A DNA stretch of 15,417 nt, from NCBI GenBank assembly GCA_937967665.1, contig CALBSZ010000520.1, forward strand, positions 1 through 15,417. Reading direction: 5' to 3'. A program made the translations under genes and the position numbers. Of this stretch, positions 1 through 10,100 are shown piece by piece. Each line of letters begins with the position of its first letter. The stretch's first letter is position 1. The notes beneath the pieces are model-generated. The model saw only the letters and a list, made by a program, of their open reading frames with translations, searched no databases and was not told the DNA's origin. This stretch comes from an uncultured Planctomycetaceae bacterium (GTDB taxonomy: Bacteria > Planctomycetota > Planctomycetia > Pirellulales > Pirellulaceae).

Positions 1-63
<63 letters not shown>

Positions 64-105
64 TCAGCACTCACCATTCAGCACTCATCACTGCATCAAT
101 CATCA

Positions 106-1125
106 ATGAAAAGACTTGGACGAATTCGAGACGACGAGACGCCGGGACAGGATTCCTTCCTGGATATTGTGGCGAACCTGGTGGGCATTTTGATCATTCT
201 GATCATCGTGGTCGGCGCTCGGGCCACCCATGCGATGGTGGAAGCGGCCAAGGAGGAGAAACCGGCGGCAGAAGTCGAGGCGGTCGATGTCGAGACCCCG
301 AAGGCGGCCGCGCTGGCCGTGGAAGCCGATATCCAGCAGATCGGCGGCAAGTTGCAGCGCCAGCAGATCGAGATCGAATACCGCCGCAAGGAACGGGATA
401 AGATGATGACGCTCATGTCCGCCATCCAGCAGCAGATCGAACAGGAGCGGAGCAAATTGGATCAGTCGAGCGCGCAGCGGTTCGACGTGCAGCGCAACAT
501 CGCGTCGGCGCAACAGCAGCTCCATGAACTCGTCCAGCGAAGGCACTTCCTGGAAACCGTGGGGCAGCAGACGAAAGTCATCGAGCACCTGCCGACGCCG
601 ATGGCCAAGACCGTCTTCGGCAAGGAACTGCACTTCCGCCTGGAGCACGGCAAGGTCACGTACGTGCCGATGGACGAATTGGTCGAACGACTGAAGTCGG
701 AACTTCCTTCAAAAGTCTGGAAGCTGAAAGAGACCCCGCGGATCACCGAAACGATCGGGCCGATTGACGACTTCTGGCTGAAATACGCCATGCAGCGGAC
801 GGAAAGAGTGGTTGAAACGAGAATGGGTCCGCATGTGCAGAAGATGGTTGAACTGGACCGCTTCATCCTGGTTCCGGTTGCCGACGACCTGGGAGAATCG
901 ATCTCGAGCGCGCTGCAACCCAACTCCGTGTTCAATAACATCCTGCAACAGCATGACCCGAACAACACGACGATCACGATTTGGGTGTACCCCAGCAGTT
1001 TCAACGATTTTCGCACGCTGAAAGCCGCGCTGTTCGATCGCGGTTACCTCACCGCGGGCCGTCCTCTTCCTGAAGGGCATCCCATTGGCGGGTCGCCGCA
1101 AGGCTCTCGATCCGCAGTCCAGTAA
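106..1125 (+). CDS. ExbD/TolR/MotB-like single-pass membrane protein with coiled coil (putative)
   Basis: This 339-residue protein has a short charged N terminus, then one membrane helix at about residues 18-37 (start of the segment: DSFLDIVANLVGILIIL). An Asp (D20) sits at the cytoplasmic end of that helix, as in the ExbD, TolR and MotB stator subunits, where it carries protons. Residues about 63-135 are rich in Gln, Glu, Arg and Lys with spaced hydrophobics and read as a long coiled coil. The rest (about 150-339) is a soluble, presumably periplasmic domain. Its segment near residues 288-320 (TITIWVYP...FRTLKAALFDRGY) resembles the strand-helix end of ExbD-type domains. The tail RPLPEGHPIGGSP looks like a conserved planctomycete ending, which supports the stop used. 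The ATG at 106 has no Shine-Dalgarno; the heptamer-derived sequence lies directly upstream. No promoter is visible, so it is probably the last gene of an operon whose ExbB/MotA-like partner would lie to the left. The fold class is inferred from the helix; the exact function is unknown. Confidence 0.85.
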   Translation: MKRLGRIRDDETPGQDSFLDIVANLVGILIILIIVVGARATHAMVEAAKEEKPAAEVEAVDVETPKAAALAVEADIQQIGGKLQRQQIEIEYRRKERDKMMTLMSAIQQQIEQERSKLDQSSAQRFDVQRNIASAQQQLHELVQRRHFLETVGQQTKVIEHLPTPMAKTVFGKELHFRLEHGKVTYVPMDELVERLKSELPSKVWKLKETPRITETIGPIDDFWLKYAMQRTERVVETRMGPHVQKMVELDRFILVPVADDLGESISSALQPNSVFNNILQQHDPNNTTITIWVYPSSFNDFRTLKAALFDRGYLTAGRPLPEGHPIGGSPQGSRSAVQ

Positions 1126-4100
1126 GGAATGGATCACGGCTCCCGCCCGCCAGGTTCTCCTGCGTGGTGAAAGGCAATTCGCCACTCGCCAGCAACTGCA
1201 AAACGGCCGCATCCACGGCGCGCGGATACGACTGCGATTCGCGCTCGGCACGTTCTTTACTAAGATCGTCGCGTTCTGGATCGGGATCCGTCCAGACAAG
1301 CGCGGCCGCGGATGGCGGTGTAACCGTTGCCGGAAGGCTGACCCGTTTCAGTGCACTGACGAACGTGGTCACGTTGTCGCGGGCGGCGGCCAGGTCAGCG
1401 CCGTCGACTCTGCCGTCGCGGTTGTAATCGAACGGGTTGTCGCTGGCAGCCGAGGACGTGGGGTGATCCCGAGCGGCAGCGAAGTCGAACCCGTCTACTT
1501 GAGCGTTGAGAAGCGAATTGCCCGAATCGCCAACCGCGCTGCCGAAATAGAAAACGTCTGCTTCTTCGAGTCCCGTGACGCCGCCAGGAAGCAGTTTCAC
1601 TTCCAGCCAGGTGTTGGCGATCGCCCCGTCTGCCCAGATCAGTGTGATCCGGTCGCTGCCCCCCTGCCCTGCTCCTTCCCGCACGACGATGCTGGTTGGC
1701 GCCGCCGCCATCAGCCAACTCGACGGATCGTCCGTGTTGCCGCTGCGAAATTCGAAATCGGCGGACGACAACGCAGCGGCGTTACCGAGACGAGCGACGT
1801 CGACGACAATGCCGTTGATGCCCGTGGGCCGACTGGAATAGTTCGCAAAGGCGCCGGTGCCGCCCGCGAACAGAGGCGATTTGTCCGGCGCGATGGCATT
1901 GTCGTCGGCAGTGTTGGAAGCCGGATCGTTTCCGTCAAATACCGAGTTGTTATACAGCAGATACCGTCCGGCAACTTGCGCGGTATCGCCGGTTACCGTT
2001 ACCGTCACGGTAGCGGTATCCAGGATGGATACGGGCGGCCCGCTGCCGGTCGGCGCGGGCGAACCGGCTAGCTGCAAGATCCACGCGTCCAGCGCCGTCG
2101 CGTCTTCCCGCATCGCGAACCGCAACGTGTAGGTGCCCGGCGTCAGAATCGTCCAGATTGCCGGCACGTCGTTACCCCCGGCATTCGTCCGCTCGAAGCC
2201 GGCGTCGCCTTGCCAGTCGTCTGTCGCAAAGTTGCCGTCTCCGGAATGGGCGTACCGGTACCAATCCGCATGGGTACCGCCGCCGCCATCGGTCAATTCA
2301 ACGATCGAACCGTAGACGGAATTGCTGGAATTCGAAGTGCCGTCCCAGCGCACATACAACTGGTAGTCGCCGGGCGTGTTGATATCGATCGAATAATCTA
2401 CAAAGGGTCCGTCCGTCGGCTGTGCGATCACCCCGGGATCCGGCAAAGCTTGCAGGAACGAATTTCGAGCGTTAAGAAAAGTCCCCTCGCCGATGTTTTC
2501 GTCCGGGACAACCAGCCACTGCTGGCCGCCAGAAGCTGGCGTGCGCGACGTGAACCTTTCGGCCTCGCCCACCACAACACCGTCCACTTCCCGATATGTC
2601 GACGTATCGGGCTTCAAGTACGACTCGCCAATGGCGTAAGTGAACGTTTCCGTGGCCGTTTGGCCGGGAAGCAGAGAATCGAATTGCCCCGCGGGATCGT
2701 ACGCAAAGGATCCATCGGGATTCAGAACCAGATTTCCCTGCACGCTTGTGGCGTCGACTTGATGGATTTCGAAAGGCCGTCCATCGCCGCCGCGGTCGTT
2801 GTCGAGCACCTTGATGGTGACAGGAACGATCTTGCTGGTCGTGACAAAATCGTCGATGGCGTCAAACGGATCGTACGCGCCGGTTACGGTCACCGTCACC
2901 GTGCCGGTATCCGTATTTCCCGCGCCGTCGCTGACCGTATACGCGAACGTATCGTGGACGGTTTGTCCTTCGGGCAGGTCTTGCAGGACCCTTGCCGCAG
3001 TCGGATCATAGACAAATCCGCCATTCGGATCCACGCTAACGACCGCTCCCAACGCGCTGCTGGCATCGAATGCGGTGATCGACAGGGGCTTGCTATCGGT
3101 ATCGGTATCGTTGGCCAATAGCGTTCGCGTTCGTTCAATGCGGGTCAGCAGTTCCGCGTTTGAAAGGGCCGTGTTGTAGATGGCAACTTCATCAATCACA
3201 CCCGCGAAGAAGTGCGCATTCGAATTGGAATTGCCGTCGTGTAACTGGGTGGTGTCGCGGGTCGCACCGATGGCGATGCTGCCCGGATGACTGCTTTGAG
3301 GCTGTGACATGCCGGTTGCCGAGCCGAACGCGATCCCGTCAATATAACCGGTGAACAAATCGTTCGGCTGATCGAATACGAAAGCAACGTGATACGGTTG
3401 TCCGGCGGCAACGGTGGTGTTCAGATAGACGCCGGCCCCGCCCGGCCCCCAAAGATTCCCTTGATAGGCGCCCACGTACAATTGGTCGTTGTCCAGGTAG
3501 ATATTGAAACCGTTGACTCCGCCTCCTTCTTCATACAAGACTTGTCGTCCCGTGAGCGTGTCGGCTTGGAACCAGAGTTCGACCGTCCGTTCGGGATAGG
3601 AGCCGCCGTCGTTGATTTCCGCATGATTGGGAATGCTGATGCGGTCGTCCACGCCGTCGAAGCGAGCCGCTTCATTAGCGTCATTGGGTAGGAGTCCCGG
3701 AACCGCGTATCCGGCACGTAAGAAGTTCTCGTACGTGCCGTCGACGGCCGCGCCGAGGCTGCCGAGATTTTCACTCGTGCAAGCAAAGAACGGAGAATCC
3801 AGCCGCCAGTACGCGATCGGTGCACTGGCCAGGATCATGTCGCGGTAATTCAAGCTCGCTGCCACGGATAGCAACGAATCTTCGTCAATGGCATATGCAT
3901 CCGGAGTCGCCATGGGAGGCAGATTCGGGGTGATGGTGATGGGCGCTGCATCGAAGTCGATGTTGCCGGCGGGATCCGTGGCGGTGACGGTGGCCGTATA
4001 GGTATTGACTGCCAGTGGCGAGATGATGCCAGCAGGTAAGCTCCATTGCCCGTCACGATGATTCGTTCCCGCGTAATCCACGCCGCCGATGTTGACCAGG

Positions 4101-7100
4101 ATGCTGGCCTGCGGATCATCGACCGCTCCCGATAACGGTGGCGACGCGATACTTGTCGAAAGCCCATTCACTGTGACTGCGGGGGCCGCCGACTCAATCG
4201 TCAATTCGTTGACTGTGTCGTCGACGGCGCTGCCCAGATCGGGATCGGTCGCGGTAACGATCATATCGTAGGTGCCGTCGGCAAGCGCCGGCGTGACGAC
4301 GCCGGCGTCCAGCGTCCAGCTGCCGTCACCCTGGTTGGTCGCCGCGTAGGAATTTCCCGCGAGGAGAATGTCGACGGACGCGTCCGGTTCGGTAACATGG
4401 CCGGTGAGCCTTGGTGACGCGTCGCCCGTAAGCAACGTGTCGACCGAAACGGTCAACGGGCCGCGCCCCGGAGTGCCGCCCGCTTTGGAACCGGCACGCC
4501 AGCTGGCCATGTCGCTCATTTGATCGGGTCGGACGTTGAGGTCCGCCAATTCCAGCGCAAGTCCACCTCCGTCCGTCGCCAGGTACCAGGAATCGCGATA
4601 GTCGAATCGCAAGATCGCCGCAGTCAAAGGGTCGGCCGGCTGCACGGCGATTTGCTCGCCGCCATTGCTGAGGCTGCCTGAATACTGGCCGGCCACGTCG
4701 ATCCACGTGCCGTACTGTGCCTGGAACGCGGCGATGTTGTCGACCACCACGACGTACGCGCCGGGTTCCAGCACCAACGGCGGGAACGTGAACGTCACGC
4801 CCCGGTCGATCTGCACGCCGGTAAGGTCCAGGGGCACCGGGCCCACATTGGTGAACTCCATGTATTCCGCGCCGCCGTTCAGCGAGTTGTACATCATTTC
4901 GCTGATGCGAAGGCCGTCGAAGAGTTCGATCGCGGAGTAATAATCGGGAGGCGAAGTCAACTGATCGCCATCGACCGTGGCGCCAAAGACGATGTCGCCG
5001 CAGGACTCGTCGGACCGATGCACTTCGACCGCGATGACGTTGTCGCCGGCGACGAGCAAATCGTGCGGGATTTCGAGAGGCGATTCAAAGACGGCGTTAC
5101 CAACGATACGGTTCGCAAACGTCGACGATGTGACCTCGCCGTCGTCCAGGCCGATGCGAGCCAACTCGGTACCGTTGACATACACGACGGCGCCGTCGTC
5201 AATCAACGGCGTCAGGTCCAAAGCCAACTTGGCGGGATCGCCCGACACGTCGAAATGCTTGCGAAAATAGTACGTGACTGCCGAATGGCTGAGCGGGGTA
5301 TTGATGGTGGCAGGTATCGGACCGGTGGCGTTGCCCAAGGCGCCGGCGCCGCTGGTCCACGCCGAATCATCAAAGGCCGGCTCGCGCCAGGCCGCTCCCA
5401 AATCGTCACCGCTGTCGTCGAACAGCCAGGAGTCATCGATGGCGACGACGGATACCGCGGCTGTCGACAGGTTCGCATTCGGCAGCCCCGGTGTCGGCAG
5501 GCGGTAGAACGACAGCGTATTCGCGGCGTCCGGGTCGCGGCCTTGTGAGTAGTCGGATGTTTGCACGCTATACAGCATCTTGTCGATCACATTCTGTCCG
5601 CCGTCCAGCAGGGTGATGTCTTCCTGGTAGGAAGACAATTTGAAATCGACATGGTCGGCGGCGGTGCTCTGGTCGGCGTCCAGGGCTACAAAACCTCCGG
5701 CGGCGACGAAGCTGAGCGGCGAAAAGGGATCCTTCAGCGGTTCCCAAAATGAATTGTCCGTGATGTAAAGTTCGCTCAGCGACACGGGCAGCGTGTCCGT
5801 ATTGTACAGCTCCACAAAGTCGTCCACGAAACGTACGTCACCCGATGGGAACCATTCGTTGATTACCACCTGCCGCGCGTCGCCCAGCCGTTGGGGAACG
5901 TTCACTGCCGCGGGCGTCGGCTGCGTGAGGCTCCATGTTTCGCCTTGTTCCGTTCGGCCAATGGACAAGTCGGCTACTTGCGTGCCGAAGACAATTGAAT
6001 CGAGCAACGCGCCACCCGCCGCCACCGCGTCGAACAGATAGACGCCCTCGCCACCGCCAGCCAGCGAGAAACCGGTGTGCAAGCCGGGCGAGATGGTGCT
6101 GTCGGCGAACAGCAGCAGATACTCGCCGGGCAGCAGCGTCGTTCCCGCGGGAATGACGTACTTGGTCGGCACCGCCGGATCGTCCGTGACGCTCATGCCC
6201 TCCAGTGTGACTAAGGTTCCGCCGGCATTGTAGAGTTCAATCAAATCGGGATAACTGCCGGCGTGTTCGTAAGCCGACCGGTTGATGGCCAGCACTTCGT
6301 TAATCACGATGCGGGACAGCGCTGTGTTGACCGTCCACGACTTCGACATCGTGGCCTCGCTTTCGGCCTGCCATTCGCCCGCTGAGTTCCGCCCGATGGT
6401 GGCAACGGCATAATCGCCGTCCGGCAAACCTGTCAGCTGGAGGGGCGCGCTGATCGGCTGGGGGGGCGACCAGGGGCCGCCGTTGACACGGTACTTGTAT
6501 TCAACAACGCCCGGCCCCGCGACAACGAGCGTGGCGGACGTTTGCGATGTCAGCGCCGGCGGTTCGCCGCTGAGCGACGTTCCCGCCGGAACCAAAGCTC
6601 CCCGATCCAAACCATTCGGGCCACTGGCCAAGGCGGGCGAACCGGGACGCAGGCTGACGTCGCCAGCGTCGGGATTGTTGAGGCGCGCCGCTTCGGTCAG
6701 GTTACCGATGCCCCATCCCACTTCCGTGGCGTTCACGATTGAACGGTTTACGGTGAGTTCCGTCGTCGGTTCGACGAAGCCGAAGATCTGTGCGACATCA
6801 GCGAAAATGTTGCCGTCCAAATAGGCCCCGCGTCCCGGGGACGTGACCTGGCCGGGCGAGTCGAACGAGATGGCCGCCAGCGCGACGTCAACTACCGTAT
6901 TGTTTTCGAATCGGAGAAATGAATTGTCTTGGATCAGCGTCACATGATCTACGTCCTGAAAGACGTTGCGGACCACGGTAAGCGCGTCGTCCGCGCCTGT
7001 GGCTATGACGTTGGCTTCTCCGGGATCCAGATTAAACGCATCCTTATGAAACTGCCGGAACACATTGCCTTCGACATGCGCGTCGCCGGACAACGCCAGC

Positions 7101-10100
7101 GCCTCGTCACCGCCGCCCAGGAAGAGGTTGTTGATGATCTGCGGAATCGGATCGGGCCGGTTTCCCGCCGTGAAGTCGATGATATCGTTATTCCCGGTAG
7201 TGGTGCCAAAAATGTTGTTTTCCAGAATCAAATGCCCACCGGCCGGAATGCCGGTCCCCCAAATCTGCTCGCTCAAATCGCTGGTCGTGGGTGGAGTTCC
7301 CAGTGGAAAAACGTCCGAAAACGTGGAGTTGCGGACGATCAGCGACGAGTTCTCGGAGCGGATGCGGCGGCGCACCGTGTCTTCCAGCCAGGCGCTGTCG
7401 ACGGTGAGATTCGAATTCAGCAGGCCGATCGAACCGCTATCGGTTTCCGCGTACTCGATGACGACGTGCGAAAGGCGATTGTCCAGCATCGAGTCCAGGA
7501 ACTGCACGCCGTTCCAGGCAGCGGCCGCACCCGGCGTGCGCGTCAATCGAATTGTGTTGTACTCTTGCCCCTCGGCCAACAAGCGACCGCCATCCACGAT
7601 CAGACTCGCGCTGTCATCAAAGAAGACGGTCGTGCCCGGATCGATCGTCAGCGTGACGCCCGCCGGCACTACCAGGTCGCCCGTGACTTGATACGGACCA
7701 CCCGGCGCGGTGAGCGTCAGGTCGCCAGTCAAGGTTTGGGCGCTAATCACGGTTGCCGGACTGGCGTCGTACCAGATATCGACGGAGCCCTCGGAAACGA
7801 TTTCCCCGGTTCCGCCAGGCCCGTCGTAAGATTGAACGAACAGGCGGTTAATGCCTCCGTTCAGTGTCACGGTCTCCGCCGTAACAACACGCCCTTCCAA
7901 CTGCAGATCAAAGCCCAGGTGCCCGTCGCCTGCCGAACGCTGGTGCACCTCCACCGCGATCACGTTGTTGCCGGCAACCAATTGCCCGGTCGATACGGGA
8001 TAGCTAAAGAACTTGTTGGCATCGAGCGTCACACTTGATGACGCACGCGTACCGTAGCTGATTGTTCCGCCCGGCATATTCGAGCGAAACAGTTCTTGCC
8101 CGTTCAGATAGACGACCGCCCCGTCGTCGCGCAGCACGCGAAAATTCAACGAGAAGACTTCGGCCGGGTCGGCAACGTCAAACGAACTGCGGAAGTAATA
8201 GGTTGTCCGGCCGGCGGTGAGCTCCGTCGACTCGTCCCCTTCGCCAAACCCAAACTGGCCGATCCCTTGGTTCCACGTCGAGTCGTCGAAGGTTGGGCTG
8301 CGCCAGTTCGTACCTTGATCGACGCCGTTGTCCAGGTACCTCCACGACGACCCGGAACTCAACAACACCTGCGTTGAGCCGGGAAGGAAATCCCACGTGC
8401 CGTCGCCGGCGTTGAGTCCCGGCTGGCCGTTCACCATCACGCTCTGGGTGGACGCGGCCGGCGTGTTTCCCGCCAGCGTCACGTACTCGTTCGTGGTTTG
8501 AGGGTAACCATTCACGACCGGCAACCCCGGTTCGATGGCAAAGGTATCAGGAATGATCGACCGCACGTGGGCCACGCGTTGGGACAGGAACGACTTGATC
8601 TGGTTGACGCGGGTTTGCGACACAATGCCTCGAAACGCCTCCGCCAGCACGAGGTCGATATTGGACGGCGTGAAAACGTTGTCCATGAGGTCCACGAGCT
8701 GGGCATAATAGCGAGGCAGGAACTCGGGGTGCGTGATCAAACGGTTTAATGCCGGGACATTCGTGGCGCGAAAAATGCTGCGGCTTGCGCTGACGTACAA
8801 CGTGTCCAAATCGTGAGGGATCATGTAGAAGCGATCGTCGCTAAACGGATGGTACATGGCGTAGTCATCGCCCTGCTGATCGCCGGTAAACAGCCCGTAC
8901 TCGTTATTGTCCAGCAGGGCATGCATGGCCAGGACACGCAGCCATTGATCCACGTTGACGATCTGTTCGACGTCCTGCACGTACGTTTCGTCAGGTGTTT
9001 GATTCAGCGCGTAGGTCAGCGCGATCACATCGGACCAGTCCGCTTCGCTGGCATTCGTCTGCTTCTGGTAGCTCACGTAGGGGAGCGGGTCGGTCCCGAA
9101 GTAAACCAGCCCGGCGCCCTGACCACCCGGCGGCGATTCATTGGCGCGGCGGCCCTTGTAGAGGTTCCCCGAGCTGTCACCCGGGAAATGATTGTCAGCG
9201 AAGAACTTGTTCAGCGGCTCCACCAGCGCGTAATACCCGCCGGCCGGAGTCAGATTGACTCCGTTGCTGAAGTACACTGCCGGCCGGGCGTCGGCCGTCG
9301 GCAGGTCGGCGAAGGCGTGAAACGCACTTCCAGACACCTGATTTTCAAACGAAATCGCGTTGATGTTGATGGCGTCCACGCCGTGCCAGGGACGATCGGC
9401 CGGAATGTTGACGCGATTGTTGGGAACACTGCTGAAGCGACTGCCGCTGCCGCGAATGCGCACGCCGGCATTGTAACGCAGTTCCACGCCGGTCCCTTCG
9501 ACGGAAATGAACGTGGCGTTCATCTGCGCGTCGCTCAGCCGGTTGATGTTCGTGAACTCGGAACGTTCGGCGGCCGTCATGATCGAATGGTAAACGGGAA
9601 TGTTGTGCGGATCCCAGGCAGCTTCGTTGTCAAAAACAGCCGTATCGAACACCTGATAGAGCGCGTTGGTCAGCTGCTGTCCGCTGGGGGCAGTCGGAGC
9701 CGGCCAGGTTCGGCCATTTGCCGCCACGTCGGTGGCCTGCACGTAGAATTCCACCACCGTGTTCGCGGGCAGCGCCGCCAGCGTTGCGCCGTAGACGCCG
9801 TCGCCGGCGACGCCGTCGCCATGTGCGCCGTCATCTGACATGGATGATTGACTGAAACTCGGCGCTCCGTCGATCCGCCAGAACAAATCGACGATCAGGC
9901 CTGATGCCGCTTCGTCGATGACTTTCGCCGTAATGGAGACCGGGTCGTCGGGGTTCGGCAGGATGGGCGAATGAGCCACGTCCAGAATCACCGGCGCGCC
10001 GTTGGCGAGTGCACTCGAATTCGCGGCGCCGGGGGTCCCGCCGGTCGTCGCGCTGGCGGTCCAATTCTGTCCGTATTCGTTGGGAAACTGCGCGTTGATC

